Assembly (NCBI GenBank): GCA_036723735.1
Contig: DAIMGT010000080.1
Span: 1-17,353, forward strand
Direction of reading: 5' to 3'
Source of the DNA: UBA4656 sp002405525
GTDB taxonomy: Bacteria; Pseudomonadota; Gammaproteobacteria; Xanthomonadales; Ahniellaceae
Length of the DNA: 17,353 bases
Below are positions 1 to 6,611 of this stretch, piece after piece. A program made the translations under genes and the position numbers. How positions within the stretch are numbered: position 1 is the stretch's first letter; each line of letters starts with the position of its first letter. The notes beneath the pieces are model-generated. The model saw only the letters and a list, made by a program, of their open reading frames with translations. It did not search any database and had not been told where the DNA came from.

Positions 1-1
1 G

Positions 2-154
2 AATCTCAGCCCGGCATGCGTGGAATCAGGGCCCGGCTTGGGATGGAACCCGCAGCGTCTGGGCTACCTGCCACGCGGCACGCTGGCGCTGGATACCAGC
101 CTGTTCCGCCATCCCGGCGCGCCGCCGCCGCAGGGCGACCTGTTCGGCGAGTGA
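2..154 (+). CDS. C-terminal fragment of an unidentified protein (gene begins left of window)
   Basis: An open frame enters from the left edge and runs 50 codons to a TGA at 152-154. Its codons end mostly in G or C, as in the confirmed genes of this window. The peptide contains GWNPQRLGYLPRG and ends in PPPQGDLFGE. I do not recognise the family, and a 50-residue tail is too short to assign a function. The coding call rests only on codon character and on a frame that stays open from the edge. The next gene on the same strand starts 157 bp later, so the two may or may not share a transcript. In that gap a TAGACT at 252-257 could serve as a -10 element, but I see no good -35 for it. Confidence 0.45.
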   Translation, partial: NLSPACVESGPGLGWNPQRLGYLPRGTLALDTSLFRHPGAPPPQGDLFGE

Positions 155-311
155 GCCTTGGCGCGGCCCCGCCAGGCCCCGCTTCCTGAACGGCAGGCGC
201 ACGCGGCTCGCCAGGGCCGGCACCATTGGGCGGCAGTTCAGACGCGCGGCCTAGACTGCATTGTGACCGGCGCCGATCCCGTTGCGCCGCGAACCCGAGG
301 TTGAGATCGCC

Positions 312-749
312 ATGCGCAAGTTCGTCGTCCTGACCCTGGGCCTGTTGCTCGCGGCGGCCTCCGCCACCGCGACGGCCGGCGGCTACCACGATCGCGGATG
401 GCGCGACCACCGCTACGACCATCGCTGGGATCGCCGCGACCGGCCGCACCGCGATGCCTACCTGGTCGGCGGCCTGTTGCTCGGCCTGGCCGCGGGCGCG
501 GCGCTGGCGAACGATGACGACGGCTGGCGTCGCGGCGGCTATCTCTACGACAGCCGCTACGACCACGGCTACTACGGGGGTTACCGCGGGGATCGCTACT
601 ACGACCGCGGGTACTACGGCGGTGGCTACTACGGAGGCCGCGAGGTCGTCGTATACCGCGACCGGCCGCGCTGGCACGGCCGGCGCTACTACGCGCCGCC
701 GCGTCGCGTGGTGCACCACGACCACTACTACCGCGACCGCCGCTGGTGA
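312..749 (+). CDS. Small secreted Gly/Tyr/Arg-rich protein of unknown function
   Basis: The product is 145 aa. Residues 1-22 form a Sec-type signal peptide (MRKFVVLTLGLLLAAASATA, with a likely Ala-x-Ala cleavage near ATA-GG). The mature part is full of Arg, Asp, Tyr, His and Gly in loose repeats of the kind YYGGYRGDRYYDRGYYGG. One hydrophobic, glycine-rich stretch (LVGGLLLGLAAGAALA, about residues 52-67) could be a membrane segment or glycine zipper. The C-terminus is His/Arg/Tyr rich. I chose the ATG at 312 because the signal peptide begins there and a purine-rich cgagg lies about 11 bases upstream. A start at 282 would add ten polar residues ahead of the signal. Small YXRD/GY-rich periplasmic or surface proteins are common in gammaproteobacteria, but their functions are mostly unknown. 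The repeats suggest metal or surface binding, which is a guess. Confidence 0.75.
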   Translation: MRKFVVLTLGLLLAAASATATAGGYHDRGWRDHRYDHRWDRRDRPHRDAYLVGGLLLGLAAGAALANDDDGWRRGGYLYDSRYDHGYYGGYRGDRYYDRGYYGGGYYGGREVVVYRDRPRWHGRRYYAPPRRVVHHDHYYRDRRW

Positions 750-806
750 TTGCCCTCGGGCGCCGGCACCCACCGGCGCCCGCGGCAGGCGGGGTGGTCG
801 CGTCCG

Positions 807-893
807 CCTGCAGGAGCGCGCTGGCGTGCCACCGCAGGACCGGAAGTCGTCGCGGCGTGCATGCTCGCGGTCGCGCGCTGGCACGCTCCTTCA
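807..893. repeat. Inverted pair of degenerate REP-like elements
   Basis: The 167-bp gap between converging genes holds two related arms in opposite orientation. The arm at 808-836 reads ctgcaggagcgcgctggcgt and continues with gccaccgca. The reverse complement of 866-893 reads ctgaaggagcgtgccagcgc and continues with gcgaccgcg. Both share the start ctg.aggagcg and an ending close to cgaccgcg. This resembles the GTAGGAGCG...GCGACC palindromic intergenic repeats known from Pseudomonas, Stenotrophomonas, Lysobacter and Xanthomonas genomes. The position between convergent stops (749 and 917) is typical. The pair can fold into a stem and may act as the transcription terminator for both neighbours. 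Family membership is inferred from memory of the motif. Confidence 0.5.
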
Positions 894-916
894 GGGGATC
901 GCCGCGCCGCCCAGGC

Positions 917-1171
917 CTAGCCGTGGCGCAGCTTCATCGCCAGGATGAAGCCCGACAGCGCCAGCGTGACCACGTTGGCGACGATGATCGGCGCGCTGCC
1001 GATCAGGATGCCGTAGGCGAGCCAGCAGGCCACGCCGAGCACGAACACCACGTACATGCCCAGCGACACGCCCTCGGCGCGGCGTTGCTTCCAGGTCAGG
1101 ACGGCTTGCGGCACGAAGGCTACCGTCGTCAGCGCGGCGGCGCCGAAGCCCACCACCTCGACCATTCCCAT
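917..1171 (-). CDS. SemiSWEET family transporter (PQ-loop/MtN3 fold)
   Basis: The product is 84 aa with three hydrophobic segments at about residues 5-24, 37-56 and 59-79. Segment 1 carries the AFVPQ motif (PQ at 21-22), followed by the basic loop TWKQRRAEGVS. Length, three helices and the PQ motif fit the bacterial SemiSWEETs. Those proteins dimerise in the inner membrane and move small sugars passively, although substrates of individual members vary. The start at 1171 has a strong AAGGAG (1179-1184 on the plus strand as CTCCTT) six bases upstream. The preceding permease gene ends in a TGA that shares its last base with this ATG, so the two are almost certainly one transcript and translationally coupled. 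Substrate cannot be read from the sequence. Pairing with an amino-acid permease leaves open a role other than sugar transport. Confidence 0.88.
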   Translation of the reverse strand: MGMVEVVGFGAAALTTVAFVPQAVLTWKQRRAEGVSLGMYVVFVLGVACWLAYGILIGSAPIIVANVVTLALSGFILAMKLRHG

Positions 1172-2508
1172 CACGCGCTCCTTCCGCGCCGCATCAGTAC
1201 GGCGACCAGCACCGCGCCCGCCGCCAGCACCGCCACGCCGGCCATCGCGCCGGTGCGCACGTACGCCACCGACGACCACAGCAGGTAGCCGCTGGAGGCG
1301 AAGAACAGCAGCGGCAGCCACGGGTACAGCGGGACCTTGAACGGCCGCGGCCGGTCGGGTTCGCGCCGCCGCAGCACGATCACCGCGATGCCGGACAGCA
1401 CGAGGAAGAACCAGTACACGGGGGTCACGTAGTCGATCATGGTCTTGAAGCCGCCGCGCTCGATGGCGCCGAAGGCGATCAGTCCCAGCGCGACCACGCA
1501 CTGCGCGGCCACCGCCAGCCGCGGCACGCCGCGCTCGGCGTCCCAGGTGCCGGCGCGGCGCAGCGCCGGCAGGTCGCGGCAGGCGGCGTAGGTGGTGCGC
1601 GCACCCGCGATCAGCAGCGCGTTCATCGTGGTGATGGCGGTGATCGCGACCACCGCCACGATCGCCACCTCGGCGATCGGCCCGAACGCCACCTGCATCA
1701 CGTCGGCCGCGGGCGCCTTGCTGGCGGCCAGGCCGTCGAGCCCGAGCACGCGCACGAAGCCGGCGTTGACGATGAGGTACAGCACGGTGACCAGCGCCAT
1801 GCCGCCGACCAGCGCGCGCACGATCCCGCGGCGGGCGTCCTTCATCTCCGCCGACAGGGTGGCCGCGTCGCTCCAGCCGCCGTAGGCGAACAGCACGAAG
1901 ATCATGGCCAGCCCGAAGGCCGGCGCCGCGTCCATGGAAGCGGCCACCGCGTCGCCGGGCAGGGCCGGCGGTGCGCCGGTGGCCGCCTGCCACGCGCCCG
2001 CGGCGCCGATCGCCAGCATGCCGCCCACCACCACCGACATCAGGCCGAGCTGGGTGCCCAAGCTGAAGGCGACGCCCGCGAGGTTGAGCGCGACCAGCAG
2101 CAGCAGCGCGGTCGCGCCCGCGATCGCGCTGCCGTGCACGCCGAAGCCGGCGACCTCGGCGATGTAGTCGCCGAAGGTGAAGGCCAGCGCCGCGGTCGAG
2201 CCGGTATGGATCACGGCGAAGCGCGACCAGGCGAACAGATAACCCATGCGCTCGCCGAAGGCGCGGCGTAGGAACTGGTAGTCGCCGCCCTGGTCGGGAT
2301 AGGCCGAGGCGAGCTCGGCGAAGCAAAGCGCGCCGATGATCGACGTGGCACCGCCGATCAGCCAGGCCAGCGCGAGCATGCCGATGCCGTCGACGTTGGC
2401 CGCCACCGAAGGGGTGGCCATGAAAATGCCGGAGCCGATCACCATGCCCACGCATACGGCCATGGCGTGGCCGACGTGGAGCTGGCGCTTCGGGGCGGGG
2501 TCGGTCAT
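1171..2508 (-). CDS. APC-superfamily amino-acid permease
   Basis: The product is 445 aa with about 12 hydrophobic segments, the normal size for an APC permease. The first transmembrane segment holds GSGIF (residues 25-29), the unwound substrate-binding motif of this superfamily. The loop after TM2 reads CFAELASAYPDQGGDYQFL, typical of the AdiC/SteT/LAT-like branch. These inner-membrane proteins import or exchange amino acids, but the substrate cannot be told here. The C-terminus MRRGRSA is basic and cytoplasmic. The stop overlaps the SemiSWEET start by one base. No clear Shine-Dalgarno sequence precedes the ATG at 2508 (upstream is ccgccgcgccctcccgc), which suggests weak or leaderless translation or a slightly different start. 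The gene diverges from the TonB receptor with 335 bp between the two start codons. Confidence 0.9.
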   Translation of the reverse strand: MTDPAPKRQLHVGHAMAVCVGMVIGSGIFMATPSVAANVDGIGMLALAWLIGGATSIIGALCFAELASAYPDQGGDYQFLRRAFGERMGYLFAWSRFAVIHTGSTAALAFTFGDYIAEVAGFGVHGSAIAGATALLLLVALNLAGVAFSLGTQLGLMSVVVGGMLAIGAAGAWQAATGAPPALPGDAVAASMDAAPAFGLAMIFVLFAYGGWSDAATLSAEMKDARRGIVRALVGGMALVTVLYLIVNAGFVRVLGLDGLAASKAPAADVMQVAFGPIAEVAIVAVVAITAITTMNALLIAGARTTYAACRDLPALRRAGTWDAERGVPRLAVAAQCVVALGLIAFGAIERGGFKTMIDYVTPVYWFFLVLSGIAVIVLRRREPDRPRPFKVPLYPWLPLLFFASSGYLLWSSVAYVRTGAMAGVAVLAAGAVLVAVLMRRGRSA

Positions 2509-2627
2509 GCGGGAGGGCGCGGCGGGCCAGCGACGAGTCTACGCACCGCGGCGGGCCGGCGCACGCGCTGCACTGCCGCAGCGCGGCCGGCGTGCGGCGC
2601 CTTCACCCGGCGGATACGCCCGGGTTC

Positions 2628-2657
2628 TTGACAGGCTGATGGCGGCGCGGCCATGCT
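2628..2657 (+). promoter_or_regulatory. Candidate sigma-70 promoter for the TonB receptor
   Basis: A perfect -35 hexamer TTGACA lies at 2628-2633. Eighteen bases later is CATGCT (2652-2657), a 3-of-6 match to the -10 consensus. In a region this GC-rich a perfect TTGACA is uncommon. Transcription would start near 2664 and give a leader of about 180 nt that includes the downstream hairpins. The weak -10 keeps this tentative. Confidence 0.35.
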
Positions 2658-2727
2658 GCGCCGCATGATCCGCGCCGCCGCCCGCTGTTGCTGCCTGATG
2701 TGCCCCGGCACAACGCCCGGCCGCTGG

Positions 2728-2759
2728 ATCGTTCGCTGACGTAAGCCCCCCAGAACGAT
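2728..2759. promoter_or_regulatory. 7-bp inverted repeat ATCGTTC-N18-GAACGAT
   Basis: The arms are 2728-2734 and 2753-2759, and they match perfectly across an 18-base spacer. It could be an operator half-site pair or an RNA stem in the receptor leader. It lies downstream of the candidate promoter, which would suit a repressor or an RNA-level control. A 7-bp match alone could be chance. Confidence 0.25.
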
Positions 2760-2804
2760 ATCCCGGTCCGCGGCGCCGCAGGCCCCGAGGGACCGCGTGT
2801 CCAC

Positions 2805-2842
2805 GGGGAAGGCGGCACCGGACCCCAAACCGGAGCCTCCCC
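2805..2842 (+). promoter_or_regulatory. Hairpin sequestering the TonB-receptor ribosome-binding site
   Basis: The bases just before the ATG at 2844 fold into a nested stem. GGGGA (2805-2809) pairs with TCCCC (2838-2842), GGC (2811-2813) with GCC (2835-2837), and CCGG (2818-2821) with CCGG (2830-2833), leaving an eight-base apical loop. The only Shine-Dalgarno candidate, GGAG at 2832-2835, sits in the 3' side of this stem, eight bases from the start codon. The pairing is read directly. That it controls translation is an inference. I did not find the conserved box of the cobalamin riboswitch. Confidence 0.45.
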
Positions 2843-2843
2843 G

Positions 2844-5279
2844 ATGAAGCCGATCCACCGCACCGCCCTCGCCAGCGCGATCGCGCTGGGCCTCGCCGCG
2901 CCCGCGTACGCCGCCCCGCAGGCGGACGCCACCGAGCTCGAGCAGATCGTGGTCACCGGCACGCGCGCCAAGGACCGCACGGTCCTCGAGTCCGCGGTGC
3001 CGATCGACGTGATCACCCGCGACGACCTGCGCCGCGCCGGCGCGGTCGGCCAAGAACTCGGCCAGGTGCTGCAGAACCTGCTGCCGACCTTCAACTTCCC
3101 GCGGCAGTCGAACTCCGGCGGCGCCGACCACGTGCGCGCCGGCCAGTTGCGCGGCCTGAGCCCCGACCAGGTGCTGGTGCTGGTCAACGGCAAGCGCCGC
3201 CACACCTCGGCCATCGTCAACCTCGAGGCCAAGATCGGCAAGGGCACCAACCCGGTCGACTTCAACTCGATCCCGCTCGGCGCGATCGCGCGCATCGAGG
3301 TGCTGCGCGACGGCGCCGGCGCGCAGTACGGCTCGGACGCGATCGCGGGCGTGATCAACATCATCCTCGACGACGCGCCCGCCGGCGGCGAGGTCGGCTT
3401 CACCTACGGCGCGCACCGCACCGATTTCGAGCCGACCGACGACACCTTGACCGACGGCCAGACGCGCTCGTTCGACGCCGAGATCGGCATTCCGCTGTCC
3501 GAGCGCGGCTTCCTGCGCTTCGGCCTCGACTACACCGACCGCGCGCAGACCGAGCGCGGTGGCCCCGACGGCATCCCGTTCTTCGAGGAGCAGACGCCGG
3601 CCAACCTCGCGCTGGCCGGCCGCGTGAACTACCGCCCCGGCGATCCGGCGGTCACCGCCTACAACGGCTGGTTCAACGGCCTGCTGCCGGTCGGCGAGGC
3701 CTTCGACCTGTACGCCTTCGGCACCTACAACGACCGCGAGTCGGAAGGTGCGGCGTTCTTCCGGTACCCGGATTCGAGCCAGAATTTTCGCAGTGTCTAC
3801 CCGCAGGGCTACCGCCCGTTCACCACCGGCGACAACAGCGACACCGCCGCCACCGTCGGCGCGCGCGGCAGCGGCAGCGCGTGGTCGTGGGACGCGAGCC
3901 TCGGCTTCGGGCGCAACGCCTTCGACTTCGGCGTGGCGAATTCGCTCAACGCCAGCCTCGGCCCGACCAGCCCGACGCGCTTCGACCTCGGGCGCTTCGT
4001 GTTCGACCAGTTGACCGCGAACCTCGATGCGACGCGCGACCTCGACCTCGGCGCGAGCGATCCGCTGCTGCTGGCCGTCGGCGGCGAACTGCGTCGCGAG
4101 ACCTACGACACGCGCGCGGGCGATCCGGCATCGTATGCCGCGGGTCCGTTCACCGACCGCCCGGTCGGCGCGCAGGCCGGACCCGGCCTGTCGCCGGCCG
4201 ACGAGGCCGAGGCCTCGCGCACCGTGGGCGGCGCCTACGCCGACCTGTCGGGCAACCTCACCGAGCGGCTGTTCGGTGGCGCGGCGCTGCGCTACGACCG
4301 CTACAACGACTTCGGCGACGCGGTCACCGGCAAGCTGTCGGGCCGCTACGAGATCGCGCCCGGTTACGCGATCCGCGGCGCGCTGTCGAACAACTTCCGC
4401 GCGCCCTCGCTGGCGCAGGACAGTTTCAACTTCACCGTCACCTCCTTCGGCAGCGGCGGGCAGCTGCGCCGCGTGCGCACGCTGGCGCCCAGCAACCCGA
4501 TCGCGCAGGCGCTGGGCGCGCAGGAACTCGACGCCGAGACCTCGCGCAACGTCTCGCTGGGCTTCACCGCGCAGCCGCTGGACGGCTTCGACGTGTCGCT
4601 CGACCTGTTCCAGATCGAGGTCGACGACCGCATCACGCTGTCCGAGCGCATCGGCGGGCCGGACGTCAGCGCCTTCATCCAGCAGCGCTTCGGCGTGGCG
4701 GGCATCGACTCGGTGAACTTCTTCACCAACCTGGTCGACACCCGCACCCGCGGCGCCGACCTGGTGGGCTCGTGGCGCAACGAGGTGGGCAACGGCGCGC
4801 TGACCGTGACCGGCGCGTTCACCTACGCCAAGACTACCCTGCGCGACGTGCGCGACAACCCGCCGCAGCTCGCCGCGCTCGGCTTCGACGACACCCTGTT
4901 CGGGGTCGAGGAGCGCAACACCCTGCTCGGCGCCGCGCCGCGCCAGCGCGCGGTGGCCTCCGCGACCTGGGCCAACGACGACTGGACCGTGCTCGGCCGG
5001 GTCACGCGCCACGGCAGCACCACGCGGGTCTTCAACTTCGGCGGCGGCTTCGAGCCGGCACAGACCTACGGCGCGAAGTACCAGCTGGACGCCGAGGTCG
5101 AGTACCGCTTCGACAACCGGCTCTCGCTGGCGCTCGGCAGCAGCAACCTGACCGACGAGTACGCGGACCTGTCCAGCGACGACATCAACTATTTCGGCAA
5201 CCTGCCGTACGACGTGCTCTCGCCGATCGGCTTCAACGGCGCGTACTGGTACGCTCGCATTCGCTACGCCGTCGATTGA
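2844..5279 (+). CDS. TonB-dependent outer-membrane receptor
   Basis: The product is 811 aa. Residues 1-23 are a signal peptide (AAPAYA, then APQ). A TonB-box-like QIVVTGTRA follows at about 34-42. The plug domain spans about 45-180, with the typical RGLSPDQVLVLVNGKRRH, NSIPLGAIARIEVLRDGAGA and YGSDAIAGVINI motifs. The rest is a 22-strand beta-barrel with alternating aromatic/polar strands and acidic loops. The protein ends in YWYARIRYAVD, where the aromatic residues in the last strand are expected, although the terminal residue is Asp and not the usual Phe. Such receptors import siderophores, cobalamin, sugars or other large nutrients with energy from TonB-ExbBD. The substrate is unknown here, and no FecI/FecR pair is nearby. 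The upstream leader is structured, and a strong hairpin follows seven bases after the stop. Confidence 0.95.
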   Translation: MKPIHRTALASAIALGLAAPAYAAPQADATELEQIVVTGTRAKDRTVLESAVPIDVITRDDLRRAGAVGQELGQVLQNLLPTFNFPRQSNSGGADHVRAGQLRGLSPDQVLVLVNGKRRHTSAIVNLEAKIGKGTNPVDFNSIPLGAIARIEVLRDGAGAQYGSDAIAGVINIILDDAPAGGEVGFTYGAHRTDFEPTDDTLTDGQTRSFDAEIGIPLSERGFLRFGLDYTDRAQTERGGPDGIPFFEEQTPANLALAGRVNYRPGDPAVTAYNGWFNGLLPVGEAFDLYAFGTYNDRESEGAAFFRYPDSSQNFRSVYPQGYRPFTTGDNSDTAATVGARGSGSAWSWDASLGFGRNAFDFGVANSLNASLGPTSPTRFDLGRFVFDQLTANLDATRDLDLGASDPLLLAVGGELRRETYDTRAGDPASYAAGPFTDRPVGAQAGPGLSPADEAEASRTVGGAYADLSGNLTERLFGGAALRYDRYNDFGDAVTGKLSGRYEIAPGYAIRGALSNNFRAPSLAQDSFNFTVTSFGSGGQLRRVRTLAPSNPIAQALGAQELDAETSRNVSLGFTAQPLDGFDVSLDLFQIEVDDRITLSERIGGPDVSAFIQQRFGVAGIDSVNFFTNLVDTRTRGADLVGSWRNEVGNGALTVTGAFTYAKTTLRDVRDNPPQLAALGFDDTLFGVEERNTLLGAAPRQRAVASATWANDDWTVLGRVTRHGSTTRVFNFGGGFEPAQTYGAKYQLDAEVEYRFDNRLSLALGSSNLTDEYADLSSDDINYFGNLPYDVLSPIGFNGAYWYARIRYAVD

Positions 5280-5285
5280 TGCCTT

Positions 5286-5316
5286 GCGACCGGGCGGGCC
5301 ATGCCCGCCCGGTCGC
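5286..5316. terminator. Perfect 14-bp hairpin between convergent genes
   Basis: The arms gcgaccgggcgggc (5286-5299) and gcccgcccggtcgc (5303-5316) are exact complements around a three-base loop CAT. It lies seven bases after the receptor stop and seven before the stop of the minus-strand HTH gene, so it would serve both transcripts. There is no T-tract on either side. It may stop transcription by stem strength alone or mainly protect mRNA 3' ends. Confidence 0.75.
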
Positions 5317-5322
5317 CGCCGA

Positions 5323-5889
5323 TCAGGCCTCGGCCTTGGCCTTGCGGGGACGCGCCGGCTTGCGTGCGGCCTTGCGGCCGGTTTTCCGGGCAGGCCCCGG
5401 TTTGCCGCGGCGGGTCTCGGCGGGCCTTTCCGATGCTTCCGGAGCGGAGCCACCGGCGCCTTCGAGGCGCACCTGGATCTCGCGCTTTCCGGCGCCGCGC
5501 AGCGCGGCCAGTGCGGCGAGCTGCTCGCGCCGAGGGGTCGCTTTCCGGGCTTCCCAGTTGTAGACCGACTGCCCGGTTACGCCGAGCAGCTTGCCGAGGT
5601 CGCCGGCCGACAGGCCGAGGCGGGCGCGCAGGGTCTTGAGGCCGCGTGCCTGGAAGCGCAGCTTGCCGCCTCCGGCGTCGCCGCCGCCCGGTGCCGCGGC
5701 AGGCGCCCGACGGACGCTGCTGCCGAGCGCCTTGACCTCCTTTTCGAGGCGTACGATCTGCTGTCGCAGCGCCGCGATGTGCCTGCGGTGCGCAGCGGCG
5801 GCCTTCTTCAGCGCGGCGTTCTGGCGGCGTGCTTCGCGACGTGACAGGCGGGCGATCTCTTCCTTGAGCAAGGATCCGATGTTGGGCAT
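5323..5889 (-). CDS. HTH (XRE-like) protein with coiled coil and histone-H1-like tail
   Basis: The product is 188 aa with three parts. Residues about 10-57 are a charged coiled-coil-like helix rich in Arg, Lys, Ala and Glu (EIARLSRREARRQNAALKKA). Residues about 80-130 are a helix-turn-helix of the XRE/Cro type, with LGLSAGDLGKLLGVTGQSVY followed by NWE, the classic 'vYnWE' recognition helix. Residues about 145-188 are a disordered Lys/Arg/Ala/Pro tail (RKTGRKAARKPARPRKAKAEA in part) like histone H1 or AlgP-type bacterial proteins. The expected role is DNA binding, either as a regulator or as a nucleoid-associated factor. The start at 5889 has GGAG seven bases upstream. The gene is 110 bp downstream of lemA on the same strand and probably has its own promoter or a read-through transcript. 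Target genes are unknown. Confidence 0.85.
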   Translation of the reverse strand: MPNIGSLLKEEIARLSRREARRQNAALKKAAAAHRRHIAALRQQIVRLEKEVKALGSSVRRAPAAAPGGGDAGGGKLRFQARGLKTLRARLGLSAGDLGKLLGVTGQSVYNWEARKATPRREQLAALAALRGAGKREIQVRLEGAGGSAPEASERPAETRRGKPGPARKTGRKAARKPARPRKAKAEA

Positions 5890-5999
5890 GGGTCTGCTCC
5901 GTGGCTACAAGCCCTTAAGGTAGCCGAGCGCGCCGGCCGAGGCCACTCGCGCAACGGCGAACCCGCTCCGTCGGGGCGCCTGGTGCTCGGCCGACCTTT

Positions 6000-6557
6000 T
6001 CAAAGCGTTACCTGCGGCGCAGCGCGCTGCTCGATCCGCGCGACCTCGTAGAACGGCTGCTCCGGAAAGCTCAGCAGTTGCGCCAACAGCAGGTCGGGGA
6101 AGCGCTGGATGCGGTTGTTCAGGTCGCGCACCGAGCCGTTGTAGTACCGGCGCGCGTACTGCAGTGCATCCTCGGCCGCGACCAGTTCCCGCATCAACTG
6201 GGCGAACTGCCCGTCGGCCTTGAGGTCCGGATAGGTCTCGACCAGGGCCAGCAGGCGGCCCATCGCGCCCGCCAGCGCGTTCTCGCGCGCCGCGCTGTCG
6301 GCGTCCGCGCGCGGCGAGCCGGCCTCGCCGCGCAGGCGCACCACGTCCTCCAGCGCGCCGCGTTCGTGCGCCATGTAGCCACGCACCGACTCCACCAGCA
6401 CCGGCACCAGATCGTGGCGCTTGGTGAGCTGCACGTCGACGTCGGCGAACGCTGCGCGCGCCTGGTTGCGCGCGCGTACGAGGCCGTTGAAGGCGAGCAC
6501 CGCCCACAGCAGCAGTGCTCCGGCCACGACGATTCCGATCCAGCCCGTGGTATCCAT
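6000..6557 (-). CDS. lemA: LemA family protein
   Basis: The product is 185 aa, the normal LemA length. Residues 7-23 form an N-terminal membrane anchor (IGIVVAGALLLWAVLAF). The family signature follows at about 24-64, with FNGLVRARNQARAAFADVDV and then QLTKRHDLVPVLVESV-RGYMAHE. The rest is a helical bundle ending in FPEQPFYEVARIEQRAAPQVTL-type sequence (F-E--RIE). LemA proteins are inner-membrane-anchored with a short or periplasm/cytoplasm-facing amino end, and their molecular role is poorly defined. I chose the ATG at 6557 because GGGAGG lies five bases upstream. A start at 6584 would add nine unlikely residues. LemA is often followed by a TPM-domain (YgcG-like) gene, but here the next gene is an HTH protein, so the usual partner is missing locally. 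The oxygenase gene ends 54 bp upstream on the same strand. Confidence 0.9.
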   Translation of the reverse strand: MDTTGWIGIVVAGALLLWAVLAFNGLVRARNQARAAFADVDVQLTKRHDLVPVLVESVRGYMAHERGALEDVVRLRGEAGSPRADADSAARENALAGAMGRLLALVETYPDLKADGQFAQLMRELVAAEDALQYARRYYNGSVRDLNNRIQRFPDLLLAQLLSFPEQPFYEVARIEQRAAPQVTL

Positions 6558-6611
6558 TCGAGCCTCCCGCGAGACAAGACGCATGAACGATAGCGCAGTC
6601 GGGCAGGGTGG

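Larger units (their letters stand above)
2509..2843. promoter_or_regulatory. 335-bp divergent control region (APC permease / TonB receptor)
   Basis: This stretch separates two divergent start codons and I see no credible gene in it. Open frames that cross it have poor protein character. On the plus side it contains a TTGACA hexamer, a 7-bp inverted repeat, a GGTCC/GGACC hairpin at 2765-2794 (with an inner gcggcgccgc palindrome), and a hairpin that covers the receptor's ribosome-binding site. On the minus side, a TAGACT (2535-2540 read in reverse) could be a -10 for the permease, but no good -35 accompanies it. The amount of structure on the receptor side suggests a long regulated 5' leader. 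Confidence 0.55.

Noticed and set aside
6..884. A 292-codon minus-strand frame with Val/Ala repeats
   Set aside because: It is the antisense of the Gly/Tyr/Arg-rich secreted protein. The Val/Ala runs are the complement of its Tyr/Arg/Asp codons.
917..2455. A 512-codon minus-strand frame fused to the SemiSWEET
   Set aside because: Its first two thirds are the permease gene in the wrong frame (Arg/Gly rich). Only the last 84 codons are real, starting at 1171.
2660..2843. Cobalamin riboswitch in the TonB receptor leader
   Set aside because: The stretch near the start codon loosely resembles the CCGG...GCC-CCCC part, but I find no B12 box or the other conserved core motifs in order.
2505..5453. 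A 982-codon minus-strand open frame across the TonB receptor
   Set aside because: It is antisense to a receptor with signal peptide, plug and barrel. Its translation is Arg/Val/Ala/Glu low-complexity, a side effect of GC-rich codons.
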